DNA from: CAYZHV01 sp964478055
Lineage (GTDB): Bacteria; Spirochaetota; Spirochaetia; DSM-27196; Alkalispirochaetaceae
DNA: 64,000 nucleotides
Assembly (NCBI GenBank): GCA_964478055.1
Contig: CAYZHV010000001.1
Span: 1 to 64,000, forward strand
Direction: 5' to 3'
Part shown: piece by piece, positions 55,986-63,436 of the stretch
Layout: each line of letters opens with the position of its first letter
How positions within the stretch are numbered: position 1 is the stretch's first letter
The notes under the pieces: model-generated
Database searches by the model: none
What the model was told of the DNA's origin: nothing
What the model saw: the letters and a program-made list of their open reading frames with translations, nothing else
Program-made: the position numbers and the translations under genes

Positions 55986-57503
55986 CTAGGGAGTAATGCG
56001 CTGACGCCGGTAGTCACTGGGGGAGACCCCCTCTTTTCGGGTAAAAACCCGGCTAAAGTAGCTCGGGTCCCCGAACCCCGCCCGGGCGCTCACCTCCTTG
56101 ACCGACAGCCTCCCTTCCGCGAGAAGCTCCCGGGCGACGGCAAGGCGTCGGTCTGTGATGTATCCCACTACTGTCTTTCCGGTCTCCCGCCGGAAGAGCC
56201 GGCTCAAATGGTAGGCGGAGACCGAAGCGAGCTCCGCCAAGGACTCCAGGGTGAGCTCCTCCATGTAGTGATGATCAATATGCTCCCGGGCCCGCCGGAC
56301 CGGCGGGGAGAGCTCCTCGAAGCCGTTATCCTGGTACCGTCTGCGCAGCTCTTCGAGCCCCCTGAGAAAGAGCTCCCGGTCTCGCCCCTGGCCGAATTCC
56401 TCGCCCGGGGAGATCGCCGGAACGCGCAAGGCGTGAGCAAGATAGGTGAGTCGCTCCGCAAGCATTCGAGGAGAGTCCGCCGCGGCGAGAAGCTGCTCTC
56501 CCACTCGTCGGACCTCCTCACCGTCGCCCCGGCGTAACTCCCCGAGAAGAGATCGCTCCAGAGCGTACCGGTCGTCCTTCTCGCTCCGAGCCTGGGATAG
56601 GGTGGAAAGGAGTTTCACCTGGGAACCCTGACGCTCCAGACTCATGGAAGCCTCCGTGGCCCACCGGGCAAGCTGTGAAGCCTGGGAGCTGGTCTCGGTA
56701 AGTATTCCCCGGGCCGTCACCGCCTCCCGGCGGGAATAGTCCGCTATCCCCTTTTCGACCGCATCAAAGAGATCGCCCTCGAGGAGCGCGTGGTCACCCG
56801 GAAAGAGGGCGACCCGGAGCTCACTACCCTGTCTCCACGGGAGGATCTCGTAACCGCAGGTTCGAGCAATCCGATGAACCGCCGATTGAAGTCTGCGCAG
56901 ACGTGCCTCCATCCGACCAGGGACCGGGCTGAGTTGCTCGACCGCCCTGGGGGCCAGACGAAGCACGAGAAGAGCCGCTTCCTGCCGGCTACCGAGAAGC
57001 GCTCCGACGCGCTCCAGAGACTCTTCATCTCCGAGAAAGAGCTTTTCCATGAGCTGTCGCTGCGCCAGAGGGGTGAGGAGCTCCACCGTCCGGGAGAGCT
57101 CCTCTTGGGAGGCACCAGCCTCTCTCAGCTCTCGCAATGACGCCATCGCCTTCCCCACTGCTTCGGCGACCTCCTCATCCGCTGCCGGTTTGACAAGGAA
57201 CTCCGTTGCCCGGAGCCGGAGAGCCTGCCGGGCATACTCGAACTGATCAAAGGCGGTCAGAAAGATTATCTGCATCTCCGGGTTGCGTTCCCGCAGAAGT
57301 CGGGCCGCCTCGATGCCGTCGATCCCTGGCATCTTTATGTCCAGAATCGCGATATCCGGGCCGAACTCCTCCGCAACTGTCACTGCCTGCCGGCCGTTCT
57401 CGGCAAGCCTCGTTTCCCCGATCTCCGGCGAGAGACGCTCCACCGCCTGCAGGAGTCCATCCCGCTCGAGGGGCTCATCTTCAGCTATGAGCAAACGATA
57501 CAC
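55986..57503 (-). CDS. Response regulator with AraC-type DNA-binding domain (YesN-like)
   Basis: 505 residues. REC domain 1-120: acidic pocket EDE (8-10), phosphoacceptor Asp55 (AILDIKMPGIDG), FLTAFDQFEYARQAL and the Lys in LVKPA. A helical middle (about 130-395) separates it from the C-terminal AraC/XylS domain with two HTH units (LESLAELASVSAYHLSRLFRRETGKTVVGYITDRRL and VKEVSARAGFGDPSYFSRVFTRKEGVSPSDYRR). GTG 57503 with GGGAGG 6 bases upstream; overlaps the kinase gene by 23 bases. It probably activates dctPQM-uxaCE. Confidence 0.92.
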   Translation of the reverse strand: MYRLLIAEDEPLERDGLLQAVERLSPEIGETRLAENGRQAVTVAEEFGPDIAILDIKMPGIDGIEAARLLRERNPEMQIIFLTAFDQFEYARQALRLRATEFLVKPAADEEVAEAVGKAMASLRELREAGASQEELSRTVELLTPLAQRQLMEKLFLGDEESLERVGALLGSRQEAALLVLRLAPRAVEQLSPVPGRMEARLRRLQSAVHRIARTCGYEILPWRQGSELRVALFPGDHALLEGDLFDAVEKGIADYSRREAVTARGILTETSSQASQLARWATEASMSLERQGSQVKLLSTLSQARSEKDDRYALERSLLGELRRGDGEEVRRVGEQLLAAADSPRMLAERLTYLAHALRVPAISPGEEFGQGRDRELFLRGLEELRRRYQDNGFEELSPPVRRAREHIDHHYMEELTLESLAELASVSAYHLSRLFRRETGKTVVGYITDRRLAVARELLAEGRLSVKEVSARAGFGDPSYFSRVFTRKEGVSPSDYRRQRITP

Positions 57504-58998
57504 GCTCCTCCTCCCTCACCGGCAGCCGTATCTCCACTCTCGTTCCCTTTCCCGGCGCACTGGAAATGCGAAAGCTCTCCCTGCCCTGATAGGTCAGCCG
57601 AAGTCGGTGTAGGACGTTCTGTATCCCGATGCCACTGGTGTTTTCCGGCTCCTGCTGTGCGGTACTTGTCGTCTCTTCGTATCGCATGAGCCGTCGCGCC
57701 CGTTCAGCGGCCATTCCGACGCCGTTGTCACTCACCGACAGCTGGAGCTCGTCCCCTGAGAGAAAAGCGGAGACTACCACTTCGCCCCCCTCCTCGCTCG
57801 GCTCCACCCCGTAGCGAACGGCGTTCTCCACGAGAGGCTGGAGGATGAGCACGGGCACATCGATGGACTCGGCATCCACCTCGCAGAGAAGACGGTAGCT
57901 GAGTCGATCCCCGAAACGGTGGATCTGAATCTGCATGTATTCCTCCAGGAGCTGCAACTCCGCGGAGAGACTCACCATGGAGGCGGGATTTCGCAGTAGG
58001 TAGCGAAACACCTTGGAGAGAGAACGAATGAGCCCCGCAGACTGGGTGGCGTTCTCTCCAGCGGCGGTTCTAGCGATGGCGTTGAGGGTGTTGAAGAGAA
58101 AGTGCGGATTTATCTGCGTCTGCAGCCCTATCAGTTGCGCCTCCCGGAGGGAGCGCTGCATGGAGATATTCTTGAGCTCTTCATCATGGAGCCGTCGCTG
58201 AAGCTCGTGTTTGTCCCGGAGGTCAACAACCAGTCTCCGAATGTTCTCGCTCATACTGTTGAAGGAGCTGGCCAGGGTTCCCACCTCGTCCCCCTGAGGA
58301 ACCCGCACCGCCGGAAGGTCGAGCTCCCCCGCGGCCATGCGACGAGAGGCGAGGGCGAGCTCATGGAGTGGATGGGTGACGGTCCGGGAAAAGAGCACCG
58401 CAAAACCGATCAGGAGCAGAGCGATAAGGCCGACACCGACTGCGGCTGTCCGGGGAACTTGCTCCGCCTGGGCACGATAGACTGAGTAGCTCTCGCTTCC
58501 CTCGGCCAGACGGAGCCGAAAGAGCTCGGCGATGTAAGCGTCCACGTAGCGGGAGATCTTTACCGCCCACTCATAGGTGAGATAGAAGCCGTCGGCCCCC
58601 TCTATTCTCTCGCTGATCGACCTCGAGGCGGCGGCACCATAGGCGCGGAGGCCGAAGCGGGCTGCGGTTATGTGGAACCTGCCCGGATAGGTCGGGTCGA
58701 GCTCGCTCTCCAGTCGACTGAGAAGGTTCCAGAGCTCCGGCGTGGAGGCACCGTACGCCTCGAGCTCCCTCTCGTCGCCGGTCCGCATATAGTCGGAGAG
58801 GTGGTCCCGGCTCTCAGAGAGCGTCTTCTGAAACTGGTGAATCGTGAAGTAACTGTCCAGATTTTCCTGAAAGACGTCAGTGTACTCCGTGGCGGTGTAA
58901 ACCACGTAGGTCATGAGAGCCATAAAGGCGAGGATTATCACCCCGAAAAAGAGGAGATGCTTGTTCTGAAGGCTCAGGCTGCGCCAAAGCGGTCTCAC
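57481..58998 (-). CDS. YesM-type sensor histidine kinase
   Basis: 505 residues. TM1 near 14-34 (LLFFGVIILAFMALMTYVVYTA), a periplasmic helical sensor of about 160 residues, TM2 near 185-205, a HAMP domain (SRRMAAGELDLPAVRVPQGDEVGTLASSFNSMSENIRRL), then the His_kinase domain with LQTQINPHFLFNTLNAIAR, where the His near 302 is phosphorylated, and the ATP-binding DNGVGMAAERARRL and GIGIQNVLHRLRL. GTG 58998 overlaps the preceding TGA as GTGA. It is paired with the regulator downstream. Confidence 0.93.
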   Translation of the reverse strand: MRPLWRSLSLQNKHLLFFGVIILAFMALMTYVVYTATEYTDVFQENLDSYFTIHQFQKTLSESRDHLSDYMRTGDERELEAYGASTPELWNLLSRLESELDPTYPGRFHITAARFGLRAYGAAASRSISERIEGADGFYLTYEWAVKISRYVDAYIAELFRLRLAEGSESYSVYRAQAEQVPRTAAVGVGLIALLLIGFAVLFSRTVTHPLHELALASRRMAAGELDLPAVRVPQGDEVGTLASSFNSMSENIRRLVVDLRDKHELQRRLHDEELKNISMQRSLREAQLIGLQTQINPHFLFNTLNAIARTAAGENATQSAGLIRSLSKVFRYLLRNPASMVSLSAELQLLEEYMQIQIHRFGDRLSYRLLCEVDAESIDVPVLILQPLVENAVRYGVEPSEEGGEVVVSAFLSGDELQLSVSDNGVGMAAERARRLMRYEETTSTAQQEPENTSGIGIQNVLHRLRLTYQGRESFRISSAPGKGTRVEIRLPVREEERVSFAHS

Positions 58999-59651
58999 CG
59001 GAGGCCTCCCTCGTACTCGTGCCCCTCGTAGATGAGCGCCACTGTAGGGACTCCCTGGACATAGACGAAGCTCGCGGTCCGCCGGGCAATGAGGGGGTGG
59101 TAATAGTAGCGAAACGGCTCCTCCCGGGGAGCCTCATTGTACCGATTGTAAGCGGCTCGCCAACTCTTCCGGTCGGGATACGCCTCTACTCGGGCGTACC
59201 GAATGTTGCCGCTGTTCCCGGAGTCCTCGGCGAGGTAGTAGTGTTCGCGCTGGCTCCGGTACTGCCGGTCGTAGAAGAGCCGGGCGTTCTCCAGCGACGA
59301 AAACTGTCTGAGAAGGACGATCTTGTTCACCGACTCCTTCGGTCCGATGTGAAGAAGTAGGTCCGTAAAGCTCCACCGGTCATCGCCGGGGAGGACCTTT
59401 CGGTGATAGACGACGTGCCCCCCTTGGGTTCCCCGGTACTCGAACCGCTCATTTCCCGGCGCCTCGACATCAAACTCGCTTCCCAGTCGGTAGCCGCCGG
59501 CAACCGGCTCCATCCGGAGCAAGTACTCCGCATCCACCGAAGAGCTCTCAGGTTTAGGCGCGGTGGTACACCCGAGAAGCGCCGTGAGTAGACCGTAGAC
59601 GGCGAGGAACGGCAGCAGGAGCAAACCGAATCGAGAGATCCTGCGGATCAT
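58995..59651 (-). CDS. Lipoprotein co-transcribed with the YesMN-type pair
   Basis: 218 residues. Lipoprotein signal: MIRRISRFGLLLLPFLAVYGLLTALLGC|TT (Cys near 28). The mature part is strand-rich with many Arg and Tyr (GGYRLGSEFDVEAPGNERFEYRGTQGGHVVYHRKVLPGDDRW) and two Trp/Tyr-rich helices. No family recognised. The GTGA overlap with the kinase gene implies stoichiometric production, so it may be an accessory sensor that binds a ligand in the periplasm. TAGAGT lies 6 bases before the ATG with no ribosome site. Confidence 0.7.
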   Translation of the reverse strand: MIRRISRFGLLLLPFLAVYGLLTALLGCTTAPKPESSSVDAEYLLRMEPVAGGYRLGSEFDVEAPGNERFEYRGTQGGHVVYHRKVLPGDDRWSFTDLLLHIGPKESVNKIVLLRQFSSLENARLFYDRQYRSQREHYYLAEDSGNSGNIRYARVEAYPDRKSWRAAYNRYNEAPREEPFRYYYHPLIARRTASFVYVQGVPTVALIYEGHEYEGGLR

Positions 59652-59657
59652 AGGGGT

Positions 59658-59663
59658 ACTCTA
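59658..59663 (-). promoter_or_regulatory. Putative -10 box 6 bases before the lipoprotein ATG
   Basis: TAGAGT on the minus strand. The best -35 candidate is poor, so this is only weak support for a leaderless start. Confidence 0.3.
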
Positions 59664-59710
59664 TCACGTCTCCGGAACTCTGTGGCACTCTTCACCGCAG
59701 AGGAGCCGCC

Positions 59711-60432
59711 ATGCGTAGAATCGGACTAATCGGAGGCATGAGTTGGGAGTCGAGCCTCCACTACTACAGACTGATCAATCAGGGAGTCCGAGATCGCCTC
59801 GGAGGACATCACTCGGCCGACCTCGTTATGGTCTCTGTCGATTTCGCGCCGATAGAGGAGATGCAGCGAAAGGACGCCTGGGGGGCCGCTGCGGCGGTCC
59901 TGGCGAAGGCCGCAAAGGAGTGCCTTGGCGCCGGTGCGGAAGCTCTCGCTCTCTGCACCAACACCATGCACGTCGTGGCGGCGGCGATTGAAGAGGCCGT
60001 TGATGTGCCACTGATTCACATCGCCNNNNNNNNNNCGCCGACGCCACCGGAGAAGCGATCATCCCTAGTAGCCTGCGGCGGGTCGGTCTCCTCGGAACGA
60101 GCTTCACCATGGAACGGGATTTCTACAGAAAACGCCTGGAGGAGAAGTTCGACCTAGCGATAGTGGTTCCTGCTAAGCGCTCCCGGGAGGACGTTCACCG
60201 GGTGATTTTCGAAGAGCTCGTTCATGGGGTCATAAACGCGGAGTCCAAAGAGCGCTACCTTTCGGTGATCGAAGAGCTCGCGGCGGAGGGGGCAGAAGGC
60301 ATCATCCTCGGCTGCACGGAGATCGGGATGCTCCTTGCCCGAGGCGATCACAGACTGCCACTCTTCGACACAACCGAGCTCCACGCCGCGGCGGTAGTTG
60401 ACTGGATGCTCGAGGATAGTGGTTCTAAATGA
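59711..60432 (+). CDS. Aspartate/glutamate racemase family protein (10-N gap inside)
   Basis: About 235 residues once the gap is closed. The racemase fold is clear: MRRIGLIGGMSWESSLHYYRLIN, DLVMVSVDFAPIEEMQ, first catalytic Cys in ALALCTNTMHVVA, second in IILGCTEIGMLL. It interconverts L- and D-amino acids without PLP. The ten N at 60026-60035 break the frame, but the two edges share CGCC: merging them gives an in-frame HIADATGEAI, as in the family. AGAGGAG lies 5 bases before the ATG. It ends 8 bases into the convergent MIP18-like gene. Confidence 0.88.
60026..60035. other. Assembly gap of 10 N
   Basis: Both sides carry CGCC, and fusing the overlap restores the racemase frame, so the true missing length is probably zero. 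Confidence 0.9.
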
Positions 60433-60712
60433 ACTCTACGGTGTAGCCCGGAAACGCTTCCTCGAAGGCCGCTTTCAAGTCTCGCCGGATGGAGGCGACG
60501 ATAGCCATGGCGATCCCCGCACAGGCGAGACAACCGGGAGTATGGTTGTCGAAGGGAACGTCGAGGTAGATGTACCGATGCTCGTCGCTCACCCGGATTC
60601 TCCGCACAAGTCCAATACTCGCAATCGAGAGTCCGCTCTCTGGATCTTTGACGCGATCGAGTATCTCATCGATCTTTTCCTGCACCGCCGGGTCCTTCTT
60701 CAGCTCCGCCAT
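60425..60712 (-). CDS. MIP18/DUF59-like iron-sulfur assembly protein
   Basis: 95 residues. MAELKKDPAVQEKIDEILDRVKDPESGLSIASIGLVRRIRV has the DUF59/MIP18 pattern (helix, then the I.x.GLV strand pair), followed by HTPGCLACAGIAMAI, the Cys-containing loop, and a C-terminal helix. Such proteins (SufT, PaaD-like) help insert iron-sulfur clusters; the two Cys here could hold a metal. It starts 5 bases after the amidase stop, so is probably co-transcribed. Confidence 0.75.
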   Translation of the reverse strand: MAELKKDPAVQEKIDEILDRVKDPESGLSIASIGLVRRIRVSDEHRYIYLDVPFDNHTPGCLACAGIAMAIVASIRRDLKAAFEEAFPGYTVEFI

Positions 60713-60716
60713 TGCT

Positions 60717-62459
60717 CTATTCTACCATGGATGGAAAGTAGACCCGGGGTTGTGGCCGCTCGATCATGGACTCCATTGCCGCCCCGAGCCGAAGCAGCCT
60801 CCCTTCCTCCCAGTGTGGAGCCATGAAGTGGAGCCCCACAGGCACCTCGGAGTAGACCTTACCCTCATGGTCCCGCTCCTCCTGGGTATGCAGAAAGTGA
60901 CGACTGTGAGCGGTCACGAAACCGGCGGGAACGGAAATGGCGGGAAATCCGAGAAGATTCGCCACAGTCGTATACCGCATAATCTCGGAAAGAGAGCCCA
61001 GATCCGAAACCCCCGAGAGAAGCCTGTCTTCGGGCACCTTGGGTGGAAGGACCGCGGTGGTTGGTGTTACCACAACGTCTACCTGGGCGAAGATCTTCCG
61101 CCACTGCCGGAGCCCTCGTTCCCGGATCTGTTGCGCCTTTAGATAATCGCTAGCGTTGAGCCGACTCGCCAGGGCGAGGTTCGCCCTCGTCTCGATACCG
61201 AAGTCAGTTCGGTGGTCGTGATAGTACCGCTCCATCGAAGCCATCTGCTCGGTAACGATGGTAATGAGATGAGCAACCCGGAGATTCTCGAGCTCCGGAA
61301 TCTCGATTTCCACAATCTGAGCCCCCGCGTCGGTGAGGGCGTGTACGGCCGATCGGGCCACCTCGAGGACGTCGTCGGAGGCATCCTCGAACCAGGGAGT
61401 GTAGATACCGAGGCGCATACCCTCCACCGAGGGGGGAGCGGTATGGAATCCCAGTGGCGCTTGCCCCAGGGTCCAGGGGTCATGCTCATCCGGGCCCGCC
61501 ATATGTGCAATCAGCACCGCCAGGTCCGCCACGGAGGCCGCCAGGGGTCCGATATGGCCCACGCTCCAGACCAGGGGGCCCGCGCCCCGGCCGCTCACTC
61601 TCCCGTAGGTGCCCTTGAGCCCGGCCACCCCGCAGAACGCCGCGGGAATCCGAATGGAGCCCCCGCCGTCAGCGCCCACGGCCACCGGGGCGAGTCCGAG
61701 GGCAACCGCCGCGGCGCTTCCGCTGGAGGATCCGCCGGGATAGCGCCAGGGAGCGTACGGGTTGATCGGGGTGCCGTAGTTTGGGTTGAGCCCGGTTACC
61801 CCGATGCCGATCTCATGCATATTTGCCTTTCCGAGGATAATCGCCCCCGCGGCTCTCAGACGAGAGACCACCGTCGCGTCCTTCTCCGCCTTCTTGGTCG
61901 TCAGAAAGCTCGTCCCAAAGGAGGTCGGATAGCCGGCAACATTGATTTCGTCCTTGATCGGGATCGGTATCCCCTCCAGAAGGGATCGAGGGTTACCCTC
62001 CCGATAGCGGCGGGTCGACTCCTCCGCCTGGGCGCGAATCTCACCCTCGTTCCACCGGATGAAGAGGTAGAGCGGTGGGTCCCCCTGGTCCTGCTCGTGA
62101 AGCGTACGGATAACCCGCTCCGCTACTTCCGAGGGAGTCGTCTTGCCCTGCCGGTACGCCTCGGCGTAGTCACTGACCGAGGGAAAACGAAAGCCCTTCG
62201 GCGTGGCACCGGAGAAGAGCTTGACGAGATCGCTTTCGGAAGGGGCTGCTTCGGTCGTCCCGGTGTGTGAATCGGCGACGGGATGCATCCTCGGTGGTTC
62301 AGGGACATGAATGTGCCGAAACTGGTCTATCCCGGAAGAGTTGAGCATCTTTCGCGCTAGGGGTTTTCCGAGAGTGGGCCGCTCGAGGATCGCCGCTACC
62401 GCTTCGAGTAGAGCGCCGGACAGTCGTGGGGCTCGGGGATGCATGAGATCGTACGCCAT
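60717..62459 (-). CDS. Amidase-signature family enzyme
   Basis: 580 residues. The amidase-signature catalytic triad is visible: Lys in IPIPIKDEINVAGYP, the cis-Ser in GGSSSGSAAAVALGLAPVAVG and the nucleophile Ser in GADGGGSIRIPAAFCGVAGLK. It hydrolyses amide bonds of small molecules; the substrate is unknown. About 100 extra N-terminal residues (HPRAPRLSGALLEAVAAILERPTLG...) are unlike GatA, so it is not a tRNA amidotransferase subunit. GAGAGGAG lies 6 bases before the ATG. Confidence 0.9.
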   Translation of the reverse strand: MAYDLMHPRAPRLSGALLEAVAAILERPTLGKPLARKMLNSSGIDQFRHIHVPEPPRMHPVADSHTGTTEAAPSESDLVKLFSGATPKGFRFPSVSDYAEAYRQGKTTPSEVAERVIRTLHEQDQGDPPLYLFIRWNEGEIRAQAEESTRRYREGNPRSLLEGIPIPIKDEINVAGYPTSFGTSFLTTKKAEKDATVVSRLRAAGAIILGKANMHEIGIGVTGLNPNYGTPINPYAPWRYPGGSSSGSAAAVALGLAPVAVGADGGGSIRIPAAFCGVAGLKGTYGRVSGRGAGPLVWSVGHIGPLAASVADLAVLIAHMAGPDEHDPWTLGQAPLGFHTAPPSVEGMRLGIYTPWFEDASDDVLEVARSAVHALTDAGAQIVEIEIPELENLRVAHLITIVTEQMASMERYYHDHRTDFGIETRANLALASRLNASDYLKAQQIRERGLRQWRKIFAQVDVVVTPTTAVLPPKVPEDRLLSGVSDLGSLSEIMRYTTVANLLGFPAISVPAGFVTAHSRHFLHTQEERDHEGKVYSEVPVGLHFMAPHWEEGRLLRLGAAMESMIERPQPRVYFPSMVE

Positions 62460-62545
62460 AGGAGTCTCCTCTCAGCTGAAGTTCAGGACCTCTTTAGTTT
62501 CCGCCAGGTTTCCCCGGTACGCAAGTCCGCAACGTGACCAATGCG

Positions 62546-63343
62546 CTATTCCGACGCAGTGCTCCCCTGCAGCCGAACGCTCGCGGTAACGGGATAGTGA
62601 TCGGAAGGGTAGAGTGGAGGCTCGGCGTCGCGCTCGTAGGCAATGTCGATGACTTCAAAGTGATCGCTCAGCAGGATCCAGTCGATCCGTGACCAGTCCT
62701 CGTTGGCGCTACCGTAGCCGTGGTAGGAAGAACTCTCGGGAAGGTCGAGCTGCTGCCACGGATCATAGAGGTGAAGGCCCAGGGTGGGGCTTTTTCGTAT
62801 GATCGCCCGGGCCACCGCGCCCCCCGGGGGATCGTTGAAGTCGCCCATGAGGCAGAGCGGCATCTCCGGGCGCAGGAGCTCTCCCAGTGCTTCGAGGGCG
62901 ACCTCGACTTGGCTTACCCGGGTCTCGGCGCTCTGATGATCGAGGTGCAGATTCCCACAGATAAAGGGTGGCATATCGGCAAAAGAGACTTCTGCCCAGC
63001 ACATCAGCCGCGGATAGAGACTGCCAAAGGAGCGGCTTCCCGGGAGATCCGGTGTCTCCGAAAGCCAGACGTCGCCGCTCCGATGGACCCTCACCTCACT
63101 GGCGACGAAGAGCGACGGATACATCCGCTCCTCCATCCAGTACCGGTTTTCATCGACGATGCGGTGATTCGGGAGCTCCTCTTCCAGCTCCCTGAGCTGC
63201 CACTCCCACCCTTCCTGGGTGCCGAGCAGAGTGGGGCGAGCACCGCGAAGGGTCTTTGCCAGGAGGGGGAGTCGGTTGGACCAGTGGTTATCCCTGTCAT
63301 CCGCGGCGTAACGAATATTGCAGGTTCCGAGAACGAACTCCAT
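62546..63343 (-). CDS. Endonuclease/exonuclease/phosphatase (EEP) family hydrolase
   Basis: 265 residues. EEP motifs in order: LGTCNIRY, LLGTQEGWEWQLREL (metal Glu), FICGNLHLDH, LCLMGDFNDPP (Asn-Asp), RIDWILLSDHFEV and YPSDHYPVTASV (catalytic Asp-His). No signal peptide. Members cut nucleic acids, sphingomyelin or inositol phosphates, so the substrate is open. No Shine-Dalgarno sequence; TAGACG lies 6 bases before the ATG (weak -10), with TTGAAG 16 bases further. Confidence 0.87.
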   Translation of the reverse strand: MEFVLGTCNIRYAADDRDNHWSNRLPLLAKTLRGARPTLLGTQEGWEWQLRELEEELPNHRIVDENRYWMEERMYPSLFVASEVRVHRSGDVWLSETPDLPGSRSFGSLYPRLMCWAEVSFADMPPFICGNLHLDHQSAETRVSQVEVALEALGELLRPEMPLCLMGDFNDPPGGAVARAIIRKSPTLGLHLYDPWQQLDLPESSSYHGYGSANEDWSRIDWILLSDHFEVIDIAYERDAEPPLYPSDHYPVTASVRLQGSTASE

Positions 63344-63355
63344 ACGCTACGTCTA

Positions 63356-63368
63356 AATGTAACACATT
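63356..63368. promoter_or_regulatory. 13-bp palindrome between the EEP gene and the transporter gene
   Basis: AATGT-AAC-ACATT is a perfect inverted repeat in the divergent 93-base gap, overlapping the possible EEP promoter. It may be an operator, but its length makes chance possible. Confidence 0.35.
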
Positions 63369-63397
63369 ACGCTTCAAAGGAAGCACCTTTCGCGATA

Positions 63398-63427
63398 TTG
63401 GCATCGTGTCAGTGAGAGTGGTAAGCT
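63398..63427 (+). promoter_or_regulatory. Promoter of the transporter gene, -10 box 9 bases from GTG
   Basis: TTGGCA (63398-63403), 18 bases, TAAGCT (63422-63427), then 9 bases to GTG 63437. TAAGCT also occurs as the -10 of the methylase and enolase promoters. Confidence 0.5.
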
Positions 63428-63436
63428 GCGAGCTTC

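Noticed and set aside
61212..62270. 352-residue plus-strand frame opposite the amidase gene
   Set aside because: Antisense of a clear amidase with intact catalytic triad; Arg/Gly-rich composition typical of GC-rich shadows.
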